The notes: a model not told the origin generated them from the letters alone. Numbered from the stretch's first letter, positions 37,672-47,482 are shown. The stretch is 64,000 bases of DNA from Pseudomonas fluorescens (GCF_902497625.1 NZ_CABVGX010000009.1:62001-126000); one strand, 5' to 3'. Program-made: numbers and translations.

Positions 37672-37866
37672 TTATTGAGGGCTAGACGCTCCGAAACACA
37701 GGTGGTACATTCGGCCCCGCACTGGTTTCTCCAATGCCCCCTGCTAGCCGTCGCCGACGCACTCCTTTTCGAATTAGTACGCGATCCTGTCGCCTTCTCT
37801 GCGGCGCGGCCTCATTAAGCCAAAAGCTTAATTTCCCCCCTCCATAAATGATTACGTCATTCCTAT
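37672..37866 (+). promoter_or_regulatory. rho leader (5' UTR), probable Pseudomon-Rho RNA
   Basis: This 195-base non-coding stretch stands before rho. TACATT at about 37707 may be the -10. A perfect hairpin ATTAAGC-CAAAA-GCTTAAT lies at 37814-37832, followed by a pyrimidine run TTCCCCCCTCC. No Shine-Dalgarno is visible before the rho ATG. A conserved structure called Pseudomon-Rho has been described in this position in Pseudomonas. I assign it by position, not by alignment. Confidence 0.6.
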
Positions 37867-39126
37867 ATGAATCTGACTGAACTCAAGCAAAAGCCGATTA
37901 CCGAACTGCTCGAATTGGCCGAACAGATGGGCATAGAAAATATGGCCCGTTCGCGCAAGCAGGACGTGATTTTCTCCCTGCTCAAGAAGCACGCGAAAAG
38001 CGGCGAGGAAATCTCCGGTGATGGCGTGCTGGAGATTCTCCAGGACGGCTTCGGCTTCCTTCGCTCCGCTGACGCTTCCTATCTGGCCGGCCCCGATGAC
38101 ATCTATGTCTCGCCGAGCCAGATCCGTCGCTTCAACTTGCGTACCGGTGACACCATCGTTGGCAAGATCCGCCCTCCCAAGGAAGGCGAGCGTTATTTCG
38201 CGCTGCTTAAGGTCGACACGATCAACTACGATCGTCCCGAGAACGCGAAAAACAAGATTCTCTTCGAGAACCTGACCCCGCTGTTCCCGACTGTGCGCAT
38301 GAAGATGGAAGCCGGCAACGGTTCCACAGAAGACCTGACCGGTCGTGTCATCGACCTGTGCGCACCTATTGGCAAAGGCCAGCGCGGTCTGATCGTTGCA
38401 CCGCCGAAAGCGGGCAAGACGATCATGCTGCAGAACATCGCTGCAAACATCGCCCGTAACAATCCTGAAGTTCACCTGATCGTCCTGTTGATCGATGAGC
38501 GTCCGGAAGAAGTGACCGAAATGCAGCGCACCGTGCGCGGCGAAGTGGTTGCCTCGACGTTCGATGAGCCGCCAACCCGCCACGTGCAGGTTGCCGAAAT
38601 GGTGATCGAGAAGGCCAAACGCCTGGTCGAACACAAGAAGGACGTGGTGATCCTGCTCGATTCCATCACCCGTCTGGCTCGCGCCTACAACACCGTGATC
38701 CCCAGCTCCGGCAAAGTACTCACCGGTGGTGTCGATGCCCACGCCCTGGAGAAACCGAAACGTTTCTTCGGTGCTGCGCGGAACATCGAAGAAGGCGGCT
38801 CGCTGACCATCATCGCCACCGCGCTGGTTGAAACCGGCTCGAAGATGGACGAAGTGATCTACGAGGAATTCAAAGGCACCGGCAACATGGAGCTGCCTCT
38901 GGATCGCCGTATTGCTGAAAAGCGCGTCTTCCCGGCCATCAACATCAACCGCTCCGGCACCCGCCGCGAAGAGTTACTGACCGCCGACGACGAGTTGCAG
39001 CGTATGTGGATCCTGCGCAAGCTGCTGCACCCGATGGATGAAATCGCCGCCATCGAGTTCCTGGTCGACAAACTGAAGACGACCAAGACCAACGACGAGT
39101 TCTTCTTGTCGATGAAGCGCAAGTAA
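37867..39126 (+). CDS. rho: transcription termination factor Rho
   Basis: The 419 residues match the hexameric RNA helicase. The N-terminal helical bundle begins [22 protein letters not shown]. The primary RNA site is the cold-shock-like [17 protein letters not shown]. The ATPase domain has Walker [12 protein letters not shown], Walker [16 protein letters not shown] and the arginine-containing [11 protein letters not shown] region. Rho commonly represses itself by termination in its leader, and the long upstream region fits this. A terminator follows. Confidence 0.98.
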   Translation: MNLTELKQKPITELLELAEQMGIENMARSRKQDVIFSLLKKHAKSGEEISGDGVLEILQDGFGFLRSADASYLAGPDDIYVSPSQIRRFNLRTGDTIVGKIRPPKEGERYFALLKVDTINYDRPENAKNKILFENLTPLFPTVRMKMEAGNGSTEDLTGRVIDLCAPIGKGQRGLIVAPPKAGKTIMLQNIAANIARNNPEVHLIVLLIDERPEEVTEMQRTVRGEVVASTFDEPPTRHVQVAEMVIEKAKRLVEHKKDVVILLDSITRLARAYNTVIPSSGKVLTGGVDAHALEKPKRFFGAARNIEEGGSLTIIATALVETGSKMDEVIYEEFKGTGNMELPLDRRIAEKRVFPAININRSGTRREELLTADDELQRMWILRKLLHPMDEIAAIEFLVDKLKTTKTNDEFFLSMKRK

Positions 39127-39144
39127 TACGCAGAACGCTTCAAC

Positions 39145-39180
39145 AAAAAATGGCGCCCTGAACAGGGGCGCTATTTTTTT
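39145..39180 (+). terminator. intrinsic terminator after rho
   Basis: AAAAAATGGCGCCC-TGAACA-GGGGCGCTATTTTTTT lies about 20 bases after the rho stop. Confidence 0.88.
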
Positions 39181-39330
39181 GCGCCATACATTTGCATCTG
39201 GAACGAACGTTTCTGTCCTGTAAACTGGCGCCCATTTCCTGGACCCCATTGTCCGCTGCGTCGACTATCGCATGCGCGACAAGTGAGTTCGTTACTTTCG
39301 GCCCTGTCTCAGAATACGACAAGGAGCGTC

Positions 39331-41286
39331 ATGCACACTTTTGGCAACCGCCGAGACATCGACGGACTGCGGGCTCTGGCCGTCATTCCGGTTGTCCTGT
39401 TCCACTTCGGCTTCAACACGTTCAGCGGCGGATTCGTCGGTGTTGACGTATTTTTCGTCATTTCCGGGTTTCTGATCACCAGCATTCTGTTCCGTGAAAT
39501 CAGTGCTCAGCGTTTCAGCTTCGTCGATTTCTGGGCGCGCCGTGCACGACGGATTATTCCGGCCTTGAGCGTGGTACTGCTGGCGACCCTGGCGTTGGGC
39601 TGGTTGCTGCTAACCGCGAAAGATTTCTCCGAGCTGGGCAGAACGGTCCGTTATCAGTCGCTGTTTATCTCCAATATTCTGTTCATGCGCGAAGACGGCT
39701 ATTTCCAGCCGGCATCGGACCTGAAACCGTTGCTGCATACCTGGTCGCTGGCGGTTGAAGAGCAGTACTACATCTTCTTCCCGTTACTGATGGTGGTGCT
39801 GATGCGCTACCTCCGGCAGTGGCGCTGGATGCTGTTCGCCATACTGCTGGTGTCGTTCGGGCTGAATATCGCTTACATCGACAGCAGACCCGATTTTACC
39901 TTTTTCTCGTTACCGACCCGTGCCTGGGAATTGCTCTGTGGCGCAATGCTGGCGGTAACGCCTGCGCCGAAAAAAGCCATACGGCCTTGGGTTTATCAAC
40001 TGGTCGGGTTGGCGGGGCTGGCGGCGGTGCTGCTGGCGGTCTTCACATTTGACAAGACCACGGTTTTCCCGGGGTGGGCGGCTCTGCTGCCGGTGCTGGG
40101 GACAACGGCGCTAATCTGGTCGGGCGCACAAGGCTCGACTTGGGTGGGCAGGGCATTGAGCTTGCGGCCGATGGTGTGGGTCGGTCTGCTTTCCTATTCG
40201 CTGTACCTGTGGCATTGGCCGGTGTACGTGTACGCCAACGCCATCTCCATCGACGGTATTCAGGCCTTCGAGGCGGTGGGCTGGATGCTGTTGGCCTTGG
40301 GCCTGGCGTGGTTGAGCCTGCGTTTCGTCGAGCTGCCGTTCCGTGAAAAACGCCTGCTTGCCGGGCGCAAGCCTGTGTTGGTGGGCGGTCTGGTTGCCGT
40401 GGTCTCCCTGGCGGTGATCGGTTCGGTCGTGCGCTCGGCGGACGGCTTCCCTCAGCGACTGACCGGTAAAGCGCTGGAATATGCACAGGCTCGCGAGTGG
40501 CGGGCCGGGCAGATGAAATGCATGTTGGTGACCAAGGACAAGAAGCTCGACAAGGCTTGTCTGGTCGGCGGCAATCAAGAGGTTCCGGCGACGCAACTGT
40601 TCTGGGGCGACAGTCACGCCGCGGCGCTGCTGCCCGCGATCGAAAAAGGCGCCCGTCAGGAAGGTCGCCCGGTGTGGCTGTACAGCATGAGCGCCTGCCC
40701 GCCAATCCTGAGTGATGATCCGCGTCAGCGCTGCAAGGACTTCAACGAGCAGACCATGGAACGGGTTCGCAGCCTGCAGATCAAGGATGTGGTGCTCGCT
40801 TCCAACTGGAGCCTCTACGTTTACGGGCGCGAGGACGGCGACAAAAAGGTCCTGCTCAATCAGCATGACGATACCGCCCAGGCCGAGGCGCGCATGGCGG
40901 CTGCGCTCAAGGCTCGCGTCGTGGCGATCAGGGAAACCGGTGCCCAGGTCTGGCTGTTCAAAGAAGTGCCACTGCAGCGCAAAGGTGCCATCAGCCGCCT
41001 GACCAGTCTGGCAAGGGTTGGCCGTTCAGCTGAAGGGCTGGGCCGTCCGCTCGAAGAGCATCTGGCGCGTCAGCGGTTTCTCAGCAACCTCTTTGACTCG
41101 CTGAGCGCGGCGGATCCCGGCGTGCATGTGATCGACCCGACCCCGCTGATGTGTGCCGATCAGGTCTGCAGTATCGAGGTTAACGGCCATTCGCAGTACA
41201 AGGACGAGGATCATCTCTCGGACACCGGCAGCGCCCGATTGAGTCCGTTGTTTGCCCCGGTGCTGCTGGGGACAAATCACAATTGA
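39331..41286 (+). CDS. OafA/YrhL-type O-acyltransferase with SGNH domain
   Basis: The 651-residue protein has an acyltransferase-3 membrane domain (about residues 1-370, ten or so helices) that starts RRDIDGLRALAVIPVVLFHFG and contains GGFVGVDVFFVISGFLIT and LLHTWSLAVEEQYYIFFPL. A C-terminal periplasmic SGNH hydrolase-like domain has LFWGDSHAAALLPAIE (GDS nucleophile) and the DEDHLSDTG block (D-x2-H). Such proteins acetylate O-antigen or other surface glycans. I chose the ATG at 39331 with AAGGAG before it. It stands between rho and ubiD as in P. aeruginosa. Confidence 0.92.
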   Translation: MHTFGNRRDIDGLRALAVIPVVLFHFGFNTFSGGFVGVDVFFVISGFLITSILFREISAQRFSFVDFWARRARRIIPALSVVLLATLALGWLLLTAKDFSELGRTVRYQSLFISNILFMREDGYFQPASDLKPLLHTWSLAVEEQYYIFFPLLMVVLMRYLRQWRWMLFAILLVSFGLNIAYIDSRPDFTFFSLPTRAWELLCGAMLAVTPAPKKAIRPWVYQLVGLAGLAAVLLAVFTFDKTTVFPGWAALLPVLGTTALIWSGAQGSTWVGRALSLRPMVWVGLLSYSLYLWHWPVYVYANAISIDGIQAFEAVGWMLLALGLAWLSLRFVELPFREKRLLAGRKPVLVGGLVAVVSLAVIGSVVRSADGFPQRLTGKALEYAQAREWRAGQMKCMLVTKDKKLDKACLVGGNQEVPATQLFWGDSHAAALLPAIEKGARQEGRPVWLYSMSACPPILSDDPRQRCKDFNEQTMERVRSLQIKDVVLASNWSLYVYGREDGDKKVLLNQHDDTAQAEARMAAALKARVVAIRETGAQVWLFKEVPLQRKGAISRLTSLARVGRSAEGLGRPLEEHLARQRFLSNLFDSLSAADPGVHVIDPTPLMCADQVCSIEVNGHSQYKDEDHLSDTGSARLSPLFAPVLLGTNHN

Positions 41287-41366
41287 TCACTGCTGCGCTC
41301 TGACAGGCTGCTGTTTGGCCGTCAGAGCAGGTAGGATGTACGCCTATTTTCGGGGTGGCATCTTCA

Positions 41367-42833
41367 ATGAAATTCAAGGATCTTCGGGATTTCGTGCAGC
41401 AGCTTGAGCAGCGCGGAGAGTTGAAACGCATCCAGATTCCCGTCTCTCCCGTGCTGGAGATGACGGAAGTCTGTGATCGCACGCTGCGGGCCAAAGGCCC
41501 GGCGTTGTTGTTCGAAAACCCGGTCGGCTATGACATTCCAGTGCTCGGCAACCTGTTCGGTACACCGGAAAGGGTCGCCATGGGCATGGGCGCCGAAGCG
41601 GTCAGCGAACTGCGCGAAATCGGCAAGCTGCTGGCGTTCCTCAAGGAACCCGAGCCGCCGAAGGGCCTGAAGGATGCCTGGTCGAAGCTGCCGATCTTTC
41701 GCAAGATCATCGCCATGGCACCGAAAGTCGTCAAAGACGCGGTCTGCCAGGAAGTGGTCATCGAAGGCGACGACGTTGATCTGGCGATGCTGCCGGTGCA
41801 GACCTGCTGGCCCGGCGACGTCGGTCCGCTGATCACCTGGGGGCTCACGGTCACCAAAGGCCCGAACAAGGATCGACAGAACCTGGGCATTTATCGCCAG
41901 CAAGTGATCGGCCGCAACAAGGTGATCATGCGTTGGTTGAGCCATCGTGGCGGCGCGCTGGATTTTCGTGAGTGGTGCGAAAAACACCCGGGCCAGCCAT
42001 TTCCGGTCTCAGTCGCGCTTGGCGCAGACCCGGCCACCATCCTCGGCGCCGTCACCCCGGTTCCAGACAGCCTCTCTGAATACGCTTTCGCCGGTCTGCT
42101 GCGCGGCAATCGCACCGAACTGGTGAAGTGCCGCGGCAACGATCTGCAAGTGCCGGCCACTGCCGAGATCATCCTTGAAGGTGTGATCCATCCGGGCGAG
42201 ATGGCCGATGAAGGTCCTTACGGCGACCACACCGGCTATTACAACGAAGTCGACAGCTTCCCGGTGTTCACGGTCGAGCGCATCACCCACCGGATCAAAC
42301 CGATCTACCACAGCACCTACACCGGTCGTCCGCCGGATGAGCCGGCGATTCTCGGCGTGGCGCTGAACGAAGTGTTCGTGCCGATCCTGCAGAAGCAGTT
42401 CCCGGAGATCACTGACTTCTACCTGCCGCCCGAGGGCTGCTCGTACCGCATGGCCATCGTGACCATGAAGAAGTCGTATCCGGGTCATGCCAAGCGGGTA
42501 ATGCTCGGTGTCTGGTCGTTTTTGCGACAATTCATGTACACCAAGTTCGTTATCGTCACGGATGACGATATCAACGCACGGGACTGGAACGACGTGGTCT
42601 GGGCCATAACCACGCGCATGGACCCCAAGCGCGACACGGTGATGATCGACAACACGCCCATCGACTACCTCGACTTCGCTTCACCGGTCTCTGGGCTGGG
42701 TTCGAAAATGGGCCTGGATGCCACGCATAAATGGCCGGGTGAAACCACGCGCGAATGGGGTCGGGTCATCGTCAAGGATGAAGCCGTTACCCGACGGATC
42801 GATGACATCTGGAATCAGTTAGGAATAGATTGA
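41367..42833 (+). CDS. ubiD: 4-hydroxy-3-polyprenylbenzoate decarboxylase
   Basis: UbiD uses prenylated FMN to decarboxylate the polyprenylated hydroxybenzoate in ubiquinone synthesis. The 488 residues are standard. [22 protein letters not shown] opens the protein. The prFMN/metal region [26 protein letters not shown] and the E-R-E type catalytic block with [13 protein letters not shown] are present. I chose the ATG at 41367; an in-frame start four codons upstream is less likely. The stop overlaps the ATG of the next gene (TGATG). Confidence 0.97.
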   Translation: MKFKDLRDFVQQLEQRGELKRIQIPVSPVLEMTEVCDRTLRAKGPALLFENPVGYDIPVLGNLFGTPERVAMGMGAEAVSELREIGKLLAFLKEPEPPKGLKDAWSKLPIFRKIIAMAPKVVKDAVCQEVVIEGDDVDLAMLPVQTCWPGDVGPLITWGLTVTKGPNKDRQNLGIYRQQVIGRNKVIMRWLSHRGGALDFREWCEKHPGQPFPVSVALGADPATILGAVTPVPDSLSEYAFAGLLRGNRTELVKCRGNDLQVPATAEIILEGVIHPGEMADEGPYGDHTGYYNEVDSFPVFTVERITHRIKPIYHSTYTGRPPDEPAILGVALNEVFVPILQKQFPEITDFYLPPEGCSYRMAIVTMKKSYPGHAKRVMLGVWSFLRQFMYTKFVIVTDDDINARDWNDVVWAITTRMDPKRDTVMIDNTPIDYLDFASPVSGLGSKMGLDATHKWPGETTREWGRVIVKDEAVTRRIDDIWNQLGID

Positions 42834-43801
42834 TGCGCGTAACTTTGCAGCCCTCCGGTGCAGTGCTTGAAATCGAACCGGGCGAGCGGATTCTCGATGG
42901 CGCTCGGCGTCTGGGCTACGACTGCCCGCAAAGCTGCCGCAACGGTAATTGCCACGTGTGCGCGGCGCTGCTGGTGGAAGGGCGGGTCGAACAGTCCGGC
43001 ACTGTGCGCGATCATGGCGAGTTCTACACTTGCATAGCGGAGCCGCTGGAAGACTGCATCGTGCTGTGGGATGGCGTGCTCGCGCTGGGAGAATTGCCGG
43101 TGCGCGGCATGTCGTGTCAGGTCATTGAGTGCAAAGACGTTGGCGGCGACACGTTCCGTGTGCATCTGCGAGCCCCGGCCGGCAAGCCGCCGCGTTATCA
43201 CGCCGGTCAGTACCTGATGATCGAGCGTGAGAGTGGCGAAAAATCCGCTTTCTCACTGGCCTCCGCACCGCACGCGGGGCGCGACCTGGAAATCCATGTG
43301 CTGGCGCGCGAAAGCAGTGCGCTGAGCCTCATCGAGCAGCTCCAGCGCAACCCACTGGTGCGCATCGAGATGCCGTTCGGCGATACGCATCTGGCAGAAC
43401 TGCCGGATGGCCCTCTGGTGCTGATTGCAGCAGGAACCGGCATGGGGCAGGTCCACGGCCTGATTGAACATTGCCGCGCTGCAGGCTTCAAGCACCCGGT
43501 GCATCTGTACTGGGGCGTGCGCCGACCTGAGGATTTTTACGAAATCGAACATTGGGACGAGTGGTTGAAGTTGCCCAACCTGTTCCTGCACAAAGTCGTC
43601 AGTGACCAGTGCGGCTGGCAAGGTCGCTGCGGGATGTTGCACCAGGCAGTGTGCGAAGACTTCCCTGACCTGAAAGCGCTGCATGTCTACGCCAGCGGTT
43701 CCCCGGCGATGGTCTATGGCACGCTGGACGCGCTGGTCGAAGCGGGGATGGACGCCCATCAGATGCGCGCAGATGTTTTCGCATACGCGCCTCGCTCTTG
43801 A
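42833..43801 (+). CDS. ferredoxin-type oxidoreductase (2Fe-2S plus FAD/NAD modules)
   Basis: The 322 residues hold an N-terminal plant-type [2Fe-2S] domain (CRNGNCHVC, C-x4-C-x2-C, with the fourth cysteine in FYTCIAEP). A ferredoxin-NADP reductase module follows with FAD-binding YHAGQYLMIE and FSLASAP, then the NAD site LIAAGTGMGQVHGLIEH. It is similar to CDP-6-deoxyglucoseen reductase-like proteins and to Fre-type flavin reductases. Coupling to ubiD (TGATG) suggests it may supply reduced flavin or electrons for ubiquinone synthesis; this is inference. The stop codon lies inside a 13-base triplicate repeat. Confidence 0.85.
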   Translation: MRVTLQPSGAVLEIEPGERILDGARRLGYDCPQSCRNGNCHVCAALLVEGRVEQSGTVRDHGEFYTCIAEPLEDCIVLWDGVLALGELPVRGMSCQVIECKDVGGDTFRVHLRAPAGKPPRYHAGQYLMIERESGEKSAFSLASAPHAGRDLEIHVLARESSALSLIEQLQRNPLVRIEMPFGDTHLAELPDGPLVLIAAGTGMGQVHGLIEHCRAAGFKHPVHLYWGVRRPEDFYEIEHWDEWLKLPNLFLHKVVSDQCGWQGRCGMLHQAVCEDFPDLKALHVYASGSPAMVYGTLDALVEAGMDAHQMRADVFAYAPRS

Positions 43802-43827
43802 GCCTCGCTCTTGAGCCTCGCTCTTGA
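43789..43827. repeat. 13-base direct repeat, three exact copies over the stop codon
   Basis: GCCTCGCTCTTGA is repeated three times back to back at 43789, 43802 and 43815. The first copy ends with the TGA stop of the reductase gene. 13 is not a multiple of 3, so the copies shift frame. Confidence 0.95.
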
Positions 43828-43836
43828 TCCCCGCTC

Positions 43837-43940
43837 CCTGTGGGAGCGAGCCTGCTCGCGATGGACTCAAGAGCGACGCAGTAATCCTGACTTCCCGCGT
43901 AATCGTTAACGATCATCGCGAGCAAGCTTGCTCCCACAGG
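43837..43940. repeat. REPIN, family A
   Basis: The arms TGTGGGAGCGAGCCTGCTCG and CGCGAGCAAGCTTGCTCCCA are about 60 bases apart. With the AT-rich stretch after it, it fills the gap 43802-44133, which contains no gene that I can see. Confidence 0.9.
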
Positions 43941-43964
43941 CATATAACTCTGCATATAGCCGAT

Positions 43965-43992
43965 CGGTATTTATAGAATATTATAAATACCG
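43965..43992. promoter_or_regulatory. AT-rich 28-base palindrome upstream of the ChaC-like gene
   Basis: CGGTATTTATA and TATAAATACCG form perfect 11-base arms around GAATAT. The surrounding 120 bases are much richer in A and T than the rest of the window. It is a candidate operator or promoter. Confidence 0.55.
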
Positions 43993-44133
43993 GTAGGTTA
44001 TATCTCTCTCAGGCATCAATTAAATAACTGTGCCATGGCACTTAAATTGCCTGAACATATATGTGCCTTATTGTTTCAGCGGTGCGTTCTATTAAGTAAT
44101 TCATTATTCGCGGGGAGCAGAACGCTAATCGCC

Positions 44134-44802
44134 ATGAGCGCTATTGAATCATCTCTATTGAATCTCGCTTACCCTCCGCAGCTCGATCTGGGGCCGCAGC
44201 TTACGCACGAGCAATTGCTCGGTTCCATGCAGTCGACCATGGCGCGTCATAAAGGCGGACCGGTCTGGCTGTTCGCTTACGGCTCGCTGATCTGGCGTCC
44301 TGAGTGCGCGGCGGTGGAGCGGATGCGCGGTCGGGTGCATGGCTACCATCGCGGTTTGTACCTGTGGTCCCATGAACATCGCGGCACGCCGGAAGTGCCG
44401 GGCCTGGTCTTTGGCCTGGATCGCGGCGGCTCCTGCAGCGGCTTCGCTTATCGCCTGCCTGAAGAACAACTCGACGCATCGCTCTACGCACTCTGGCAGC
44501 GCGAAATGCCGTTTCCGTCCTATCGCCCACACTGGCTCAACTGCCGTCTCGAGGATGGCAGCCAGGTTCAGGCGTTGGGATTTGTATTGGAACGGCATCT
44601 GCCCAGCTATGCCGGCAACTTGCCGGATCACGTGCTGAGTCACGTTTTCGAAAACGCTTGCGGGCGTTACGGCACTACTCGCGATTATGTCGAGCAGACC
44701 GCCAACGCCCTGCGTAGCCACGCCATGCCAGACCGGAATCTGGAGGCGCGACTCAAACGCTGTCAATCACAGGTCGATCAGGCAACCGCTTCACGGCTCT
44801 GA
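44134..44802 (+). CDS. ChaC-like gamma-glutamylcyclotransferase
   Basis: The family degrades glutathione to 5-oxoproline and Cys-Gly. The cyclotransferase signature [13 protein letters not shown] is present at about residues 48-60, followed by [44 protein letters not shown]. The catalytic glutamate should lie at [10 protein letters not shown] chose the ATG at 44134 ([17 protein letters not shown]), giving 222 residues; the frame is open to 44035, but that part looks like AT-rich leader. The 3' end overlaps convergent glpT by 25 bases. Confidence 0.9.
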   Translation: MSAIESSLLNLAYPPQLDLGPQLTHEQLLGSMQSTMARHKGGPVWLFAYGSLIWRPECAAVERMRGRVHGYHRGLYLWSHEHRGTPEVPGLVFGLDRGGSCSGFAYRLPEEQLDASLYALWQREMPFPSYRPHWLNCRLEDGSQVQALGFVLERHLPSYAGNLPDHVLSHVFENACGRYGTTRDYVEQTANALRSHAMPDRNLEARLKRCQSQVDQATASRL

Positions 44803-46127
44803 CTGGCAACTTGCTTGTGCCACAGGGTTGGCGCAAGAAACGCCATCGCGAGCAAGCACGCGCCGATCAGCAGCACGAAACCGCCGTCCCAGCCAAAGTG
44901 ATCCACGGTGTAGCCCATGGCCGCACTGGCCGCGACCGATCCGCCCAGATAACCGAACAGGCCCGTGAAACCCGCAGCAGTGCCGGCGGCTTTCTTCGGC
45001 GCCAGCTCCAGTGCCTGCAAACCGATCAGCATCACCGGGCCGTAGATCAGGAAGCCGATCGAGACCAGTGCGATCATGTCGATCGTCGGGTTGCCGGCCG
45101 GGTTAAGCCAGTAGACCAGCGTTGCCACGGTCACCAGCGCCATGAACACCATGCCGGTCAGGCCACGGTTGCCACGGAAGATCTTGTCCGACATCCAGCC
45201 GCACAGCAGCGTCCCCGGAATACCCGCCCACTCATAGAAAAAGTACGCCCACGAGGTTTTGTCGACGGTGAAGCCCTTGGCTTCCTTGAGGTAGGTAGGT
45301 GCCCAGTCCAGCACGCCGTAGCGCAGCAGATAGACGAAGACGTTGGCGAGGGCGATGTACCAGAGCATTTTGTTGCGCAGTACGTATTTGACGAAGATTT
45401 CCTTGGCGCTGAATTCTTCTTCGTGACTGGCGTCGTAGCCTTCCGGGTAATCGTTCTTGTACTTCTCGATCGGCGGCAGGCCAACCGATTGTGGCGTGTC
45501 GCGCATGGTCACGAAGGCAAAAACCGCCACCACCATCGCCACGGCCGCTGGCACATAGAACGCCGCGTGCCAGTCGTTGAACAGGCCCATGCCGAGCAGG
45601 AACAACGGCCCGATCAAACCGCCACCAACGTTATGCGCCACGTTCCACAATGACACCACGCCGCCGCGTTCCTTCTGCGACCACCAGTGAACCATGGTCC
45701 GCCCGCTCGGCGGCCAGCCCATGCCCTGCGCCCAGCCGTTGATAAACAGCAGGATGAACATGATGGTCACGCTGGACGTCGCCCAAGGCGCGAAGCCGAA
45801 TATGAACATCACACCGGCGGAGACCAGCAAACCGAAGGGCAGGAAGAACCGCGGATTGGAACGGTCGGAAACGATGCCCATCAGGAATTTGGACAAGCCG
45901 TAGGCAATCGCGATAGCCGACAGCGCCAGGCCCAGCTCGCCGCGGGTGTATCCCTCCTCAATCAAGTACGGCATGGCCAGCGAGAAGTTTTTGCGCAGCA
46001 GATAATAGCCGGCGTAACCGATGAATATCCCGGCGAAGATCTGCCAGCGCAGGCGTCGGTATGTGTTGTCTATTTTTTCTTCAGGCAGAGGAGCCTGATG
46101 TGCGGCAGGTCGAAAGAAAGCAAACAT
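44778..46127 (-). CDS. glpT: sn-glycerol-3-phosphate:phosphate antiporter
   Basis: The 449-residue MFS transporter of the organophosphate:phosphate antiporter family begins [66 protein letters not shown]. It keeps the family motif [22 protein letters not shown] and has twelve predicted helices. It imports glycerol-3-phosphate in exchange for phosphate. GGAGCTTCTGA precedes the ATG. Two GlpR-like operators lie upstream (46173-46255), so repression lifted by glycerol-3-phosphate is likely. Its 3' end overlaps the ChaC-like gene. Confidence 0.95.
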   Translation of the reverse strand: MFAFFRPAAHQAPLPEEKIDNTYRRLRWQIFAGIFIGYAGYYLLRKNFSLAMPYLIEEGYTRGELGLALSAIAIAYGLSKFLMGIVSDRSNPRFFLPFGLLVSAGVMFIFGFAPWATSSVTIMFILLFINGWAQGMGWPPSGRTMVHWWSQKERGGVVSLWNVAHNVGGGLIGPLFLLGMGLFNDWHAAFYVPAAVAMVVAVFAFVTMRDTPQSVGLPPIEKYKNDYPEGYDASHEEEFSAKEIFVKYVLRNKMLWYIALANVFVYLLRYGVLDWAPTYLKEAKGFTVDKTSWAYFFYEWAGIPGTLLCGWMSDKIFRGNRGLTGMVFMALVTVATLVYWLNPAGNPTIDMIALVSIGFLIYGPVMLIGLQALELAPKKAAGTAAGFTGLFGYLGGSVAASAAMGYTVDHFGWDGGFVLLIGACLLAMAFLAPTLWHKQVASQSREAVA

Positions 46128-46172
46128 TCAGAAGCTCCAGATTTCTTGTTATGGCTGCGGATGCGAATGTTA

Positions 46173-46192
46173 CAGTTTCATTACCGAAAATA
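46173..46192 (-). promoter_or_regulatory. candidate GlpR operator 1 (proximal)
   Basis: CAGTTTCATTACCGAAAATA fits the E. coli-type GlpR half-sites (WATKYTCGWW and its complement) at 7 and 9 of 10 positions. It is 46 bases upstream of the glpT ATG. Confidence 0.45.
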
Positions 46193-46235
46193 GCACTGGT
46201 TCGCGTCGACCAAACAGCGGAAATTTTGGAGATTG

Positions 46236-46255
46236 CATGTTCGTTTAAGAACATG
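46236..46255 (-). promoter_or_regulatory. candidate GlpR operator 2 (distal, near-palindromic)
   Basis: CATGTTCGTTTAAGAACATG has perfect 7-base arms and fits the GlpR half-sites at 9 and 8 of 10 positions. It lies 109 bases upstream of the glpT ATG. Confidence 0.6.
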
Positions 46256-46316
46256 TCGCTCAGGTATAAGTGAAAGACGTTGTGGGGAAACCTCCCCTAT
46301 GGCCGCTCATAACGAT

Positions 46317-46486
46317 TTAGCAGCTGGCGCAGCCTGCGTCGGGTTGCGTCGGGTTGCGAAGCGACCCGCTTTCAGGCCAGCCTCGCAACCTGACGCAACC
46401 TGACGCAACCTGACGCAACCTGACGCAACCTGACGCAACCTGACGCAACCTGACGCAACCTGACGCAGGCTGCGCCTGCTGCTACA
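46317..46486. repeat. family-E REP pair with a 10-base tandem array inside
   Basis: The outer arms GCAGCTGGCGCAGCCTGCGT and GCAGGCTGCGCCTGCTGCTA enclose seven exact TGACGCAACC units (46391-46460) with partial units on both sides. On the left side, GCGTCGGGTTGCGTCGGGTT is nearly the complement of the array, so a long hairpin can form. No gene is present between 46128 and 46504. Confidence 0.9.
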
Positions 46487-46504
46487 GGTGATGTATTGGA
46501 CTGT

Positions 46505-47482
46505 CTATCTGACCTGCACAACAACCTTCCCGACAGCCTTGCGATGCCCGAGATCATTGATCGCCTGCGCCGCTTCACCCAGCGGATACACCTGTGACAC
46601 CAGCGGTTTCAACTTTCCTTCGGCAAACCAGCCGAACAGTTGCTGGAAATTTGCCGCGTTGTCCTGTGGCTGGCGCTGGGCGAACGAACCCCAGAACACG
46701 CCGACTACCGCTGCGCCTTTGAGTAATGCGAGGTTCACCGGCAGTTCCGGGATGCGCCCGCTGGCGAAGCCGACCACCAGCAAGCGGCCGTTCCAGGCGA
46801 TGGCGCGGATGGCCTGGTCAAAGAGGTCGCCGCCGACCGGGTCGTAAATCACGTCAGCACCCTGACCATCGGTCAGGCGTTTGATTTCGTCCTTGAGGCT
46901 GGTTTCGCTGTAGTTGATCAGTTCATCGGCGCCGGCTGTCTTGGCCACGGCGAGTTTTTCGCCGCTGCTGGCGGCGGCTATGACGCGAGCGCCCATGGCT
47001 TTGCCGATTTCTACCGCAGCCAGACCCACACCGCCGGATGCGCCGAGCACCAGCAGGGTCTCGCCCGGTTGCAGATTGCCGCGTTGCTTGAGCGCGTGCA
47101 TCGAGGTGCCGTAAGTCATGCTGAAAGCGGCAGCCGTGTTGAAGTCCATCGAGGGCGGAATTGGCAGCACGTTGTAACCGGGCACGGCGACCTGCTCGGC
47201 AAAGCTGCCCCAGCCGGTGAGGGCCATGACCCGGTCGCCGGCCTTCAGATGGCTGACTTTTTCACCCACGGCGCTGACCACGCCGGCCGCTTCTCCACCC
47301 GGGGAAAACGGGAAGGGCGGCTTGAACTGGTATTTGCCCTCAATGATCAGCGTGTCGGGGAAATTCACCCCGGCGGCGTGCACGTCCAGCAGGATTTCGT
47401 TCTTCTTCGCAACAGGACTGGCGACGTCTTCCAGCACCAGCGATTCGGCAGGGCCGAAGGCTTTGCACAGCACGGCTTTCAT
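46505..47482 (-). CDS. NADPH:quinone oxidoreductase family protein (zeta-crystallin type)
   Basis: The 325-residue zinc-independent MDR-family protein begins MKAVLCKAFGPAESLVLEDVASP. It has a GroES-like catalytic fold and a Rossmann domain with LVLGASGGVGLAAVEIGKAMGARVIAAASS and YDPVGGDLFDQAIRAIAWNGRLLVVGFASG. It uses NADPH to reduce quinones or enone compounds in the cytoplasm; the physiological substrate is unclear. It stands alone between the tandem array and the FliL-like gene, divergent from the latter. Confidence 0.92.
   Translation of the reverse strand: MKAVLCKAFGPAESLVLEDVASPVAKKNEILLDVHAAGVNFPDTLIIEGKYQFKPPFPFSPGGEAAGVVSAVGEKVSHLKAGDRVMALTGWGSFAEQVAVPGYNVLPIPPSMDFNTAAAFSMTYGTSMHALKQRGNLQPGETLLVLGASGGVGLAAVEIGKAMGARVIAAASSGEKLAVAKTAGADELINYSETSLKDEIKRLTDGQGADVIYDPVGGDLFDQAIRAIAWNGRLLVVGFASGRIPELPVNLALLKGAAVVGVFWGSFAQRQPQDNAANFQQLFGWFAEGKLKPLVSQVYPLGEAAQAINDLGHRKAVGKVVVQVR

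Noticed and set aside
46391..46460. Tandem decamer array as a CRISPR array
   Set aside because: Units are contiguous without spacers, only 10 bases long, and no cas gene is near. It is a simple tandem repeat in a REP element.
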